From: Phorcus lineatus
Taxonomy: Eukaryota > Mollusca > Gastropoda > Trochida > Trochidae
Direction: 5' to 3'
Assembly: GCA_921293015.1 (NCBI GenBank)
Contig: OV121096.1
Span: 11,349,000 to 11,412,999 of the forward strand
Length of the DNA: 64,000 nucleotides
The position numbers and the translations under genes were made by a program. The number at the start of each line of letters is the position of its first letter. The first letter of the stretch is position 1. This document shows positions 1-12,379 of this stretch, piece by piece. Under the pieces are notes generated by a model. That model was not told the origin of the DNA and made no database searches. It saw only the letters and a program-made list of their open reading frames with translations.

Positions 1-240
1 TTTTTTGGAAGCTGATTACTTTCAATATCTGTTTTCTTACTTAATAAATTATATGTTCGCGCCTGTAAGGACAGAATAAAAGTATCTTCGTTGATAGACA
101 TCGTTTAGTTTATGATTACACCTATGTTTCTATTTAAAGGCAAACTAGATTCACTTTAATTCACGTTGTAAAGTAAAAAGCATTTTTTTTCAAATTCAGC
201 AAGGGTATTTGAAAATAACATTGGCTACTCTTATTTTCAG

Positions 241-2477
241 TGTTCATTCCTGACGAAAAAAGAGGTAAAGTACCATGACAAGTTATTTAAGTGGAATTAC
301 TAAACATCTAGACAACAGCGAAATATTATTAATTTTTTTAACTTGGAAAACACGAATGTAAAGTATTGGCAATATCTACTTAACACCAATCGTAGCATTT
401 TTCCTGACTTATATGTACCGACATACTCGTTAGAGATTAAGGTAAATGGAACTTATATAAAGTCTTACTTGGTCTTGGACTAATTGCACAGTAAAATATT
501 CCTCAGCAATAGGCCAGGCGAAGAATAAATCAAACGTTAATTTCTACATGTTTCCTAATATCTAATGATAGTTTTTTATTGACCGCCTTCTTACAGTATA
601 ATTTTTTATGGAGCCTTTTTTTGTAAACTAAACTATTTTTTTCGGTTTCTTTGGCTTAATCAGATACCCTATCACAATTTCTTTTGTCTGGAGCATATCT
701 CCTAAACTTTACATGGCAGCTTCACTAAACAAAATACACGTATGCATTATGATCATTGGATTTGTTTTGTCCTGGACCTGCAAATGAGTCGGGAGTTTAG
801 GTTCCCATGGCAATATAACAGTGACTATGACAAAAACTTATACCTGAGTATATTGCCAAACTTTATATGCTTTCTTCATCAATCCTGACACACTTACATC
901 AATAATGATCCCTTTTGACGGTAGGACTTGCAAACGAATATTTGTTTTTATTGTTTCCATTGAAACATAACTATAACATTATTTTATCTGAAGGATATCT
1001 TTTACCGTCTGTACCTCCTGCTACATCTGCGTATATGAATCATTATTATCATCGATTGCCACTGTCATGATATTTTTGATGTCATGATATTTAAGATGAT
1101 TATTATTTTATAAACTAAAATCAAATGATAATAATCATATCGGAAACACTGTGATACTAATAAAAAGGCTATATCAAGGCGATGGTATAGAAGTATTATT
1201 ATTGATTTTCCTTTTTGTAGGATCAAAGTTGCATATCGTGTTGCCCATCGTCATCACCTTTGTCCTAATGGTGACCATTGGGGTGTCCTGTGTCATTCGA
1301 CAAAAACTGTAAGTAAAACTCTTCAAGACTAGATATGGTATTTAAGGCTATGCCTATAAAGTATTAATATTACAGAGTTGAGCTACAAACGTTCTGATTC
1401 AATCTCAGATGAGTCAATCTTGCCTTTAATTCTGAGTAGAATGTTGTTTGAGTTTTAGCTCATCCGAGATGTCCTCCGGCGTCCGTCCGTCCGTCCGTTT
1501 ACTTTAACTATATCATCTTTTTCTCCAGAACCATTGACTAGGGAAATCTGACATCTTGTGTATAGACTTCAGGACACTGTGACCCCTAAATTGGCAACAG
1601 GGACCAACCCCTAAAAACCTATTTCCATAGGCAAAGAGTAAAGAGAGCTACAACTGCTTATACAAACACAATAGCTGAAGACGATTATGTTTAAATATTT
1701 TGCGACCCTTTGACCTCTAAAAGGGGCCACAGGGACCTCGCCCTAGAAATTATTCTCTTATCCTCCTTTTCTAGAAGCAAGAGGTATACAAAGGCGAAAC
1801 GTTTTGTACAGACTCCTTATCTGTAAGGGATTATTATATTTTAAGTTGGTGACCCTGTGACCCCAAATAGATGCGACAGGGACCACGCCCTAAAATCTTA
1901 TTTCTCATCTTCTGCTACAGAAGCAAAAGGCCTATAAAGCTAAACTCGGGTGTACTAAGTCCATAGCTTGCTGTCACAAAATTGTCGTTCTTGTTTTTTT
2001 GTCTTATTGGGTGAATCATCAGCCGATGATTTTGAAGTGTTTTTTTTTTATCAATTCTAGTTGATAGTTACATAAGATGCCGTTTGACCAGTTTTTAAGT
2101 AACAAAACAAATCTCAAAAGGGATTGAGACGATCTCGACTTGAGTAGGAAGTTGTAATATTAGCAGCCGCAATGTTATAAATTAGTCTTTATTTTATTCA
2201 AAACCTCATCCTATCTTAAATTCAATCATGTTCTACCCATTTTACCTTACGGAAAAGTATGTAGCCTTCATTTTCGTTTCTGTAACCAGAACCGCGTCAT
2301 GTATGTTTATTGTTCCATTTTATTCAATTACTCAAACATTTCAGGCGTAAACGAAAAGCAAGAAGATTAAGTGTCCAATCTGTACACCAGATCAAAGTGA
2401 AGCCAACCATTACCGACGTATCCTGGGCCACTGTTTCTCCTCCTCCCCCGTACACCGAGAAAATGGGGGCCCCGTGA
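241..2477 (+). CDS. 3' end of a single-pass membrane protein gene (three exons, PPxY tail)
   Basis: Three exons with phase-compatible junctions: 241-264 (a 24-nt microexon between TTATTTTCAG and GTAAAG), 1221-1308 (after TTTTTGTAG, before GTAAGT) and 2345-2477 (after CATTTCAG, stop TGA at 2475-2477). Together they read 80 residues. The microexon gives FIPDEKRG. The second exon gives a hydrophobic run, LHIVLPIVITFVLMVTIGVS, which fits one transmembrane helix. The last exon opens with a basic stop-transfer stretch (RKRKARR), then a roughly 40-residue cytosolic tail ending SPPPPPYTEKMGAP. PPxY motifs are known ligands of WW domains, including those of Nedd4-family ubiquitin ligases, so ligase recruitment or adaptor binding is inferred. 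The topology is probably extracellular N-terminus. The ectodomain lies left of the window, so the family cannot be named. Exon structure is well supported; expression is not shown. Confidence 0.72.
1441..2035. repeat. Internally repetitive interspersed element in the last intron of the membrane-protein gene
   Basis: This intronic block starts near a GTCC tetranucleotide run (GTCCGTCCGTCCGT at about 1484) and holds three diverged repeats of about 145 bp. Each repeat carries a 'gtgacccc.. aca gggaccacgccctaaaa' type core at about 1580, 1710 and 1860, followed by an 'aagcaaaaggc/aagcaagaggt' motif. No coding capacity is visible. It looks like a non-autonomous mobile element. Confidence 0.45.
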
Positions 2478-4560
2478 TCCGCTTATGTTATATATTATCG
2501 ATACCATTACCTACCATCACAAGGGCAAGGGACATAAGGTATTCTATTTGAGTAAAACTGATGTCATTTTCTAGACAGGCAAATTAATTATAAGATGTAT
2601 GTCGGTTTGCACTTAATACAGGACATATTGTATTTGAGCTATTATTACAACCACCTGGAAAAGTATATAACTTACTCTCTGCCACAACATAAATTATGTA
2701 TACAACGATTGTGCAGTGTGTGAATTGTAATATAATGTTGTTGTGATATTGTATCATTCAAGTATGGAAAGACGTCAGAGAGTTTTCTCTTTCAGTGTAT
2801 ACGCACCTCGTCGCACCTTTCACTGATGGCACTTTTTACATGTCCACTAGGACGTTTGTTAGACCGACACTTGAATTAAATGAACATACCGTACGTTTAT
2901 ATTAGCCATGCTTTTGATGACATTTACTTTAAAAACCACTATTTGACTTAACTATAAAATGCAATTGTGATCGCAGTCTTGACATTGCCCATTTTGTTTT
3001 TAAATGAAGTTATTGGTATTTCCTTTGATAGAAATACACATTCATATGCCGGCCATTTTTAAAAAAAATGTTATCAGTTTGCTCTTGTTGTTTGAATATT
3101 TACCCTCCGTGTGTGTTTAAATTGCATTACGCTTATAGCCAACGTATTGTTATAAGGAAACAACAATTTAATGAAAAAATCATACAAATTTTATGTTAAA
3201 CTCCACCATTTATCTTTCTCAGTACAGCTGCTTAACAAAAGTTGGATTCGTTAACTTGATTAGTTATATAGAATAAATGCCATGTAAAATGGTGTCTTCA
3301 TAAAATCGACGTTTTCAACAATCCGGCAACCAAACGTTATGATCAATCAAGAAGATGAAAAAGGTAGTATCTGTATCAAATACTTAATGATACTCGTACT
3401 ACAGCAACACACCTGACAGTGTTTGATGTTACATTTGGGTCCTTGATGCAAAAACAACAGATTTATTATCATATTAATAACCAAAGATTATGAGAGAATG
3501 CAAAAATTGTTTCTGGCATACCACCTATTTTCTTCTTGAGCATTTAGCTTAAAAAGGATTTCCTTTCAAAAGGTTTTCACTATAAAAGTAGTTGTTTTAG
3601 TAATTGTTGCATGTATATCCCTTTCTGTTGAAGAAATTGAGAAAATGAGGGGGGATCAAATAAGATCATATGTGTTCTTCTGATATATATATATATATAT
3701 TCACTACAATTTCTCTTTTTGTGTAAAGATATTTAAATAGATATTTTACTGATTAAAAAATCATGCGTTTACCTCGTTGTTGCTTTCTTAGCTCGTCAGG
3801 CCTAGAAGGCTTAGGATAGCATTTTGCCCGGCCGGAAGTAAGTTCCGCATTCCACACTTCTAAAGAGCCAATAACTCCAGTAAAATTACGTTTGTCATTT
3901 GGATTTGTTAATTTAGATTTGGGGATACAGTTGCATATGCAGGACCAAATGGATCATATAAAACAAGATTGGAAAGAAAAAAATAATACCTGTTTTTGGA
4001 CACCCCGATTCATCAGTGTAAATCACTCTCAGTTTGCTCTCCTTGTAAACGTTTCATTCTTTTGGACAAAGCTTCGCTACTCAAATGTCACAAATGACGT
4101 AAATTAACAATTTTGGGTAATTCGAAGTACAGGACCTAGATTGTTAAGCTCTCTTAGTGCTAGGATAGTCATAGGCCAATGTTAATAAATGGTACTTATG
4201 ACTATCTAAGCGATAATAGAGCTTTGAAAATCCGGAGCCAGTTATCTAGTTAACCTCCAAGAAGTCGTCACCACCTGTACCTTTAGATGCACTTTGAAAT
4301 GGCAATCTTTACTACACATTTGCAGGTGCCAGTTATTTTCATGATGTCTCTCCCTATGTTTTACTTATTAAGACATAAATTGCTTACTGTGTGTGTCCGT
4401 CATATTGGTCCATTGAGGCTTTCAAATCAGCCTGTGACTAAAATTGAGTCATGGTCCTCGGTAACATTTCTATGCTTTTAGAAAAACTCAACCCTCACAG
4501 ACACATACCGTATATATTATCAGCTTATAATTCTTACTTTAAAACATTCTTTGAATGGTC
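2478..4560. other. Intergenic region, probable 3' UTR then no gene
   Basis: AT-rich sequence follows the stop of the membrane-protein gene. It probably begins with the 3' UTR, but no polyadenylation site can be chosen with confidence. A (TA)n run lies at 3682-3700. An imperfect inverted repeat at 4146-4224 pairs AAGCTCT with AGAGCTT and GATAGTCATA with TATGACTATC. No exon-like frame was seen. Confidence 0.5.
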
Positions 4561-4567
4561 TAAAGTA

Positions 4568-5480
4568 CACTGAATTCCAAAAGAAATGTGACACCAAAAT
4601 ATTATCACTTTGACAAAAGAATGAACTAAGTTTCAATACAAAGTACCTCGTTTAATTCTACCATTTATTAAAACAATCAACAAACCATTTTTTGCACAAT
4701 AAGGGTAAAATTTTGCATTTTGTCCGACTTCGTTTGATATTTTTGGCCATAATTTCCTTCAGTCATTAAAAGTGTTAGTTAGGCACTAGGTATGAGGAAA
4801 TAAGCACTCAATCATCGAAGGAAACATGTAAATGGTCGAAACATCTAACAGCTGTTTAGTCGTTACATAAAACTACAGCGAAGCTTGTTCGTAATGGTAA
4901 GAAATGGTTGATGTCTATCGCGTCATGTTGAAATGTCTATTAGTTGTTCAATCCGTTAGTGGCCTTGAGAGTGTAGCAATATTAATCAGTGTGAGAGCAT
5001 CGTATGCTATTTCAAATGTTGTCACCACAGGTGACATTAACCATATGTAGTTTCATGATCAATGTTTGTGCATCGGCTACTTCAAAAGCTTTGGTTGTTC
5101 CGGCCGAAGCTGTTCGGCATGCTCTATGTGTACCATCCATGACGTCACTCTAAACACTCGTCGGCGGCAGATATCAACCGAAATACAACGAAGTGAGAAC
5201 TTTAGTTTGTGTTTCCTGATTGTCACATTTCCCGACACTCCCTCTGTCTTCTAACAACCCGTCAACAATCACTATTCAGAAAAAGGCGATTATTTCAGCA
5301 AGGGAAGCTGTTGCTTCATAATGTTGGTTTCAGAAGTTATTGAGGATGTTTGTGGCTGCAACTTTTGGTGTTGAATATTGAGGGTGTGGCACTAATTGAT
5401 TATTTTACACATCATTTTCATCTGTGTCACATAACTAAGCACCAACACCAAAACCAGCGTGGTTTTTTTTTGCAGCTTTC
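4568..5480. mobile_element. Possible very old Tc1-like relic
   Basis: The left part begins CACTGAATTCCAAAAGAA followed by ATGTGACACC, which resembles the Tc1-type terminus at 42771 (CAAAAGAAACGCCACC). No transposase signature and no matching right terminus could be read. The assignment is tentative; the region may simply be unannotated intergenic DNA. Confidence 0.2.
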
Positions 5481-6480
5481 ACGAAAATGTCTGAAGTTTT
5501 CCTCATTCCATGTCATGATCAAATAAATAAAGTTTCAAATATGTCCGTTTGAATTTTACTATCAACATCCATATTAATAATTTTAGGTTTTTCATTGTAA
5601 AATGTGTAAAACAACAGGTTACAAATACGTATTTTTTGACGTTGAAGTGTTTACGTTCATTAACATTGAAGGAACTTTTTCGACAGCAACGACAATCTTG
5701 TAAAGAAATGACGCCCATGCCGTCTTCGTGACTTTGATATGACATGCTTGTAGCATAAGATGCCGTTAGATTCGTAGATCAAAACATTCTGAACGCTATT
5801 ATTATATCACATAAGGCCCACGCACAGATTGAAATATTTTCAGTTTAGTATAGATAATGTTTTCGAAGACTATTTCAGTCTATAAAATGATTTGAGGGCC
5901 AAATGAAAAACTAGGCTCCCGGCAAAAGGAGCAGTCGGATTAAAATCGACCGTGTTCCGAGGAATAATATTGACTCTTTACTATGGTCTAAAATCACCTT
6001 CGTATCTCGCACGTCCTGACGCAATCTCAACTAGCCAATCACAATGATGTCTAGGGGACAGTTACCCACTTTACCATTTGTTAAATTTGATAGACCGCTA
6101 TCTTAATTTTAAATGCGATGATGTGATTTGTCCGCTACGAATTTGCCTGTGCTAAACTGGAATGGGCACGTATGAGCAAGGCGGCCACTTTCAGACCGTT
6201 GTGATGAGGAAAGCCCCTGATACAATGAGTTCAATCTTTCAAAACTTATATACCTCGCAATACGGTAAATTTTAATCAGACTGGATTCAGAGTATAGTGG
6301 AGAACGTTTACTCTGGATTATCGAGGTTGCCCAATTTGGTAGTAAACAAAATATAACAGAAAATATAATCCCATTTAATGCAGTAGTGGGTTCTCGATGG
6401 GTAGCTCAGAGAAAAACACACCAGAGTCAGTGACAACCATCCGCACTAATGCTAACAGTTATCAGGCATGTAAACTGTTG

Positions 6481-7392
6481 CCCAGCAGGCAATATGACCT
6501 TGTATTAACGTTGAAACAACGTCGTTTACCAACGTTGAAATAACGTTGAAATTTGATTGGATTTGAAATTTGCGGCGACGTCGAAATCCGACGTTATTTC
6601 GACGTCGGTTCAACGTTGAAGCCAAGACGTTGTATTGACGTTGAAAAGACGTCATATCGACATCAAAGCTTGTTGATCAGTCAGGTTATGTTAGCTTTGC
6701 TTCGTTCTCATATTTGAAGCCATGTATCATCTTTTAGACTTAGCTTTCAACTTCAGCTTTATCTTTTGCCTCGGTTCAAGAAATAAATGGCTGCTCGTTG
6801 GTATCCATGTAACGAAAATTAAGTACGTGGTGAGGGTATTAATGTTTATATGACACTGCAACGATTTACACTAAAGTGTCACCAAAATAATGTTTGTTAC
6901 AAAGGCGCAATTACCGTTTTGTAAGAACTACTAACTTTATGCAAATCGAAAATTAATGTTTTCAGTTGTGAACATAACTGAAAAAATAAAAACTGTTGAA
7001 AAATGCCATATACCCTGTTGATTCTAATTAGACATAGGACAGAGTTACTTCCCTTAATTGTGAAATAGAAAGAAATTAACCTTTATTCATCTAAATCAAA
7101 TATCAATAACACTTTTAAATGTAAATGATAGCTGTTCGTTTTTGCATTTTTTATTTCATTTTTTAAAACAATCCGTAACTCATTTGATGGTATTAATAAT
7201 AATGAAATGTTATGAAATTAATGACATGTCAGTTTTAAGTTGTTCTGATGACGTTGAAACAACGTCAAAACACCAACCAAATTTCAACGTCAGTTAAAAA
7301 ACGTTGTTCCGACGTCGAAAATTGGTTGATCGAGGTCCTGACCGAAAATCACCCAAATTACGATGTCGAAATGACGTCAGATGCCTGCTGGG
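6481..7392. mobile_element. 0.9 kb MITE with 11-bp perfect terminal inverted repeats
   Basis: The element starts CCCAGCAGGCA (6481-6491) and ends TGCCTGCTGGG (7382-7392), exact reverse complements. The subterminal zones at both ends (6505-6665 and 7245-7375) are dense in short ACGTTGAAA, ACGTCGAAA and GACGTC palindromic units. The middle is AT-rich and non-coding. It is a non-autonomous DNA transposon; the superfamily was not determined because the target duplication is unclear (TGTTG on the left, TGTCT on the right). Confidence 0.75.
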
Positions 7393-8039
7393 TGTCTTCT
7401 CTGGATATATCATTTTCGGTTGTTATATAAATAATATTCGAAGCAGTAGAATGAGTTTACAGCTGATTAACATAAATTAGTTTTATTACTTTTGAACTTG
7501 CGTTTGACCATCTCAACCATCACTTTTCCCAAGGTTAAAGTTTTGTAGTAGATAAACATATTCATATCACGTTCTTAAAGATTTTAATCGTGGTACTACA
7601 GGAACACATGTGGCAGTTATTTACGCATCACTGGGGTAAAAAATTGAAAAATTGTAATTTCTTGATTTTCTTACCCAAGCGGGAACAAATATGCCGTGTA
7701 TTAAAGTTTTCATTATGGTCATGGGAATAACTGGGTTTTCTAAAATAACCTCAAGATTTGATTGGCTGACAGAACTACTTTCTATCACTCCATCAGTGCA
7801 TCTGGCATACACCTGTCAACCAGATGTCAAAACAAACACTGTTTTTCTTTTCATATGGAATAACATGAAGAGTTTATATGTGGTTCTCTTTACTATTTCG
7901 TACATATAAGATTGCCTTAATTAATAAATGATCTTTATACACGTAAGTAATTGCTTTGACTACATTTCGTTACCGGCATGAATATAATAACCGAGTTAAC
8001 TTCATCTCGCCTGCACAAAGGTATTTTCCAAAAGTGCCA

Positions 8040-9500
8040 TAACTATTCTTAATTATGACTTTGATAAGAAAAAGAAATATAGTCGCAAGCGACGACAAAC
8101 GGATTCAGCGCATTACAAGAACATTCATTACGCACATAGTGATGGTAGCAGTCCTCCCTGAAAATTTCATGAAAATTGGCCGACGCATTTACCTACCACA
8201 GCATGTTTCATCTGACCTAATGTGTGATAATTGCAAAGAAGTTGATAACGTGAAAAAACTATGCTACTCAATCATTTACAATCATCTAACGTTACCAATC
8301 AAAAACCTAAGTGAAACTAATTCGTATCAGGTCTTATATCACCAATATCTTAAGATATATAGGATATAGTTGAATCGATCCAATTTTAGTTCATAGGAAA
8401 TGAAATAGAGGAATCGTAACAAATATGCTTATGTTGTAGGTTAAGTGCATAAGTTAAAACAATTACTTTAATAACTCCATGTTTTACACTTTACAATCAT
8501 CATTTACTACAATTCTGATCATTTCAGAATATGTGCTGTTTTTGTTCAAACTGATTTGTGCTCATGCTGTTTCATATATTGCTGCTATTTGTCACGCTCA
8601 AAATGAAACTTGAAATCGACCAACTTTGAAGGCCTGTATCTCCGTTAACAGGAACACGATTGAATTAAATGATAATATCCTTGATAGAAAATTCTTTAGC
8701 CTGTCTTTTGAGGTAAAACACAACGTTGTATGGTTTGTTGTTTGTTAGTAAGGACGTTACAAGAACACACTGTAAACGCCTCGTTTTCTGAATTTGTAAA
8801 CTTTGACTTTCACGCATGACCGGAAATGACTGTTCGCGAGCGATTTTTTTCTTGATTCGTAGAGACATTAGTCACATCTAACTCTCATGCAAAAATCATG
8901 AAATTCGACGGGTAGGTTTTTGAGTTATCTGCCCTTAAAGTTTGCAATTTTTGAAAATTTTGAAAATTGGAATGGTCGCTGTGGAAAAAATATTGTGAAT
9001 TTTTAGATTCTGAGACAATGTTGTTATAAGCCAATGCTTAAACTACTTATCATGTAAGTATCGGATCTCTACTGCAAGTATTAGCAGAGAAGTGATCCCT
9101 CAAATGTGCAAGGGGTCTTGAACTTGCAAAAAGTGTGAAAATTCAAGATGGCGCCGAAATCACGTGACTTACGAATTCGCCATGGTTTACTTTTTTGCTT
9201 GCAATTTAATTGCGCATCTTTTGAAACAAGTTTCAAGTCTGTAAGTCAATTTTGAAAATGTTTCCAATGTTAATTTTCAAAACTTTGAGTGGCACTGAGC
9301 CTTTAATGCAATGTCCGAATTGGCTGAAAAGTTTCATGTCGCGAGTTCCTTGTAAGGGCTATAAGCTCGTAAAGTTTGGTTGTTATCGAGTCAGTAGTTT
9401 TGGCTGAATTTTGTTCACAAAATCGTGGAATAATAAAAATAATAATAAACACGCCAATAACAATAAGGATTCAGCATTTCTGCTGAATCCTTAATAACCA
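8040..9500 (+). repeat. Interspersed repeat ending in a 12-bp hairpin
   Basis: Segments of this block recur at 24.67-25.50 kb, for example 'attgcaaagaagttgataa' (8230 and 24687) and the 'acgaattcgccatg' segment (9173 and 25209). It ends with an A/T-rich run, then AACAAT, then a perfect stem AAGGATTCAGCA (9465-9476), loop TTTC, TGCTGAATCCTT (9481-9492), then AATAA. The open frame at 8055-8369 has no recognisable domain and lies in the repeat. The region is treated as mobile or repetitive, class unknown. Confidence 0.5.
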
Positions 9501-9840
9501 ACTCGAAGCTCGGAATTACGGTCCCCTTTACGGTGAGTTATTGTAACACATAATCACAATAATCCACTCATGGCAGATAAAACGTAATTCCACGCATCTT
9601 GTTGATTATTCTTTTAGTCTCATACATATTAATGTTTTTCAACATTTACCCAAACTTGTCAGATGAATTTTCGTCACGCTCCCAACAGCACATACCTGCA
9701 TTTGTGAAATTGTTGCATATCGCTGAAGAGTCAACTTGATAAATTTGTATGTCATTTGGAGATGAGGCCTTGTGTGTATGCCTTAAGTGGTTACAACATA
9801 TAAATAATTCCAAAATATATATCAATAGAAGACTACTTCC

Positions 9841-9874
9841 CTGTAACAAGCAATAAGAACATAAAGAGAAGCAT
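9841..9874 (-). pseudogene. Signal-peptide first-exon copy 1 (probably decayed)
   Basis: The minus strand reads ATG then MLLFMFLLLVT, paralogous to the first exon of the secreted gene at 14152-18354. The expected donor after ACAG reads GGAAGT rather than GTATGT, so splicing at the family site is doubtful. A TATA-like CATATAAATCGAGG lies upstream at 9921-9934. The flanks (about 9.60-10.34 kb) match the unit around 19.95-20.70 kb. It lies downstream of the only complete gene and no exon 2 was found further on, so it is an orphan. Confidence 0.6.
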
Positions 9875-9926
9875 CGTGATAATAGGACAGCTGATGAAAT
9901 GCAATGAGCAAGTCGAGTAACCTCGA

Positions 9927-9934
9927 TTTATATG
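9927..9934 (-). promoter_or_regulatory. TATA-like box upstream of exon copy 1
   Basis: CATATAAA on the minus strand lies about 55 bp before the ATG and is followed by the ATCGAGG block shared by most copies of this first exon. Spacing and conservation suggest a core promoter; activity is inferred. Confidence 0.45.
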
Positions 9935-10559
9935 TTTTGGTGTTGTCAGTAAAAAAATTCCACACAAGGAGTTGCGACTTCGTAGAACTACACCACATGG
10001 AGAGGCCAAGCTCAATAGTCGTAACATAACCCAATGTTCACTCTATGCACCTTTTTTATTTGCGTTTGAGTTACACATATCGGGTCATGACTGATTTTTT
10101 TCTGAATAAGTTTTCCAGTATTGTAATTAAGTGAGCGAAATTCACCCTGCATCGTCTACACAAGTATCTAATATTTTGTTAACACATTTTATTTTTATTA
10201 ATACAAAAAACATACGTGCTAAAAAAATTTTGTCTGTTAAAAGAGTCGACAAAATCATGTTTTCAAATAACTACCTATAGGTTGAGTGAGGCTAGTGAGT
10301 TTATAGTGTGGTTTATTACACTCTCGTTGGGGATACTACAGTTGTGAAACAATGATATGTTATTCAAAACTGTTGTGAAACATTGCACGTGAAAGCGATC
10401 GCATCCGGAACGATTTTCCTGTAGTCACATGACAAGTTATCACGTGATGATGTAAATTAAAATGGCGACTGTCAAAAATAATGTTCTCTTAACTTTGATG
10501 AAATACGGGATAAAAGTCTAATTCTTTTAAAAGACATGTTTAGCTGTTTCTAAATAAAT

Positions 10560-11790
10560 TTGATCAAATTAAACCATCAGATTTCATCTTTTATGGTATT
10601 TTATTTAGCTAGAAAATACCCGTTAATTTATAGCAGACGATCTTTCCTACCGTGTCTTGGCAAAATAAAAATGGATATCATAAAAGTAAACGATTGTGTG
10701 AAGGTTGATGGCAGATTGAGAGGACGTGTCTCGTCAATTGTTAAACCAATTGGGACATACCATATGTTCAACGTGATACAAGAAAATAGGTCAACAATGC
10801 AAGTTGCGAGATATCGACTACAACGTATGCCCGAAACGGTGACAACAACATCGACTATGAATGTGAGTGACAATGACATATTTGATGCTTACTCATGTGG
10901 GGTCGATTTTGACGAAATTTTGAATGAAGATGTTGTATGCATTCAAATTCCTACAAAGGCAGAACTTGAAGACCTGTTCAATGACTCCAGCAATGAAATT
11001 GAAGATAAAAAACAAAGCACCTACATACTGTACTGATGAAGACATCACACAATATATACAGACAAATCAAAATGTCAACACAGCTCGGAAAACAAACTAT
11101 GATGTGATAATTTTGACAAAATTCATGGCCTTGGAAAACGATAAACGAGAGATTCATTCTATTCCACCAGAGGAACTTATACAATACAATACATTCATTT
11201 TGGTCTTCGCACGGTTACTCCCCATAAGCAAATGAAGTGGGGTGATGTGACACTTCACACTGACACAAACGGTGACGTTCGCACTGTTGTCCCAAAATCA
11301 TGGTCCACTAACACTGACCGATGTCAAGTTGCAGCCTACAAACGGTATGCTGAATTGAGACCATAAGATTTTTTCGCTGCGGATTGTCCTTTTTATCTGG
11401 CCACCAATTCGAAAACTGCACCAGCAATCCCACATCCTGGTATAAGCGCCAGCCTTTGAGTATCAATAAAATCGGTGCTCAGATGAGGAGAATGGCTCAA
11501 AATTGCAAGCTTGATTGTAAGCGTCTCACAAACCACTCAGCCCGAAAGTACTTGGTCCAAACTTTGTCGGAGACTAAAATTCCTCCCAATCAATTCATGC
11601 AAATTAGTGGTCACAAAAATATCCAAAGCATAAATAATTACTCTCAATTGTCCGAGAAACAGCACAGAGATATCAGCACAATTATTAACCAACGGCCATC
11701 TTCTTCAAATGTAAACATGACTTCCGAATCCGGGTCAAGCGGGCTTACGTCAGTAGATTTCGATTTAGGTCGAATCTAGAAATGTCAGCG
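10560..11790 (+). mobile_element. Decayed Crypton (tyrosine-recombinase DNA transposon)
   Basis: Several plus-strand frames share one protein history. Frame 10671-11036 starts MDIIKVNDCVKVDGR. The next frame (about 11020-11180) gives QNVNTARKTNYDVIILTKFM and IPPEELIQ, typical of the N-terminal part of Crypton/KIAA1958-like recombinases. About 11230-11370 gives KWGDVTLHTDTNGDVR and RCQVAAYKRYAELRP. Frame 11420-11690 gives SWYKRQPLSINKIG, LTNHSARK, ISGHKN and INNYSQLS, which contain the HxxR, H/W-box and tyrosine regions of a tyrosine recombinase. The reading frame shifts at about 11030 and 11230 and meets a stop near 11366, so it cannot encode an intact enzyme. Cryptons lack terminal inverted repeats, so the ends are approximate. 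Family recognition is strong from motif order. Confidence 0.75.
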
Positions 11791-12267
11791 TCAGTGCTTC
11801 CGAATTTCGATCAATCAACTCAATCTTCGGTGGTTCCGTTAGCAACTGTGTCATCAATGTTAACTTCATCGGCAACGGAAAGGACAGTGTTCCTCCCACA
11901 GACACTAACTCAAACTAAATGAATCGCGCTTCAAAAATCACATTCCAATGATGTCACGATCACGTGACATTCATTCACACAACTCAGTAACGTAATTCAG
12001 TGACTGTCTGACTGATGATATGTTTTGTTAACACGCCAGTATGTGTTCTTAGTGACCAAAACACTAATGAGTGCCTTCCATTTGTATTGTTCAAAATTAA
12101 AGCTGTTATAAACGGACTTACTCTTGACCTATTTCTCCAATGCAATCAAATGACGTCGATTGTAAAATTGTTCTCCTACTCACAACTACGAGAATTGAGA
12201 GTAAACATGATCTTCATTTTATATTAATTATTTAAAAAGTGTAATAAATAAAAATCTAAAATCCGTC

Positions 12268-12371
12268 CAGTTTAATAACATATTTATGAAACTCGTGGAT
12301 AGTATTGGTATTTAACTCGCTATTTAAATACGAATACCATCCACTCGTTTCATAAATATGTTATTAAACTG
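12268..12371. mobile_element. Short palindromic MITE
   Basis: A near-perfect inverted repeat: the left arm starts CAGTTTAATAACATATTTAT and the right arm ends with its reverse complement at 12371. The arms are about 47 nt with a loop of about 10 nt. It is non-coding. Such foldback units are usually non-autonomous DNA transposons, but it could be a structural repeat of other origin. Confidence 0.6.
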
Positions 12372-12379
12372 AACGTCGT

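Noticed and set aside
8055-8369. 104-codon open frame
   Set aside because: Part of it recurs with changes in the repeat at 24.7 kb, and no domain or splice sites are visible.
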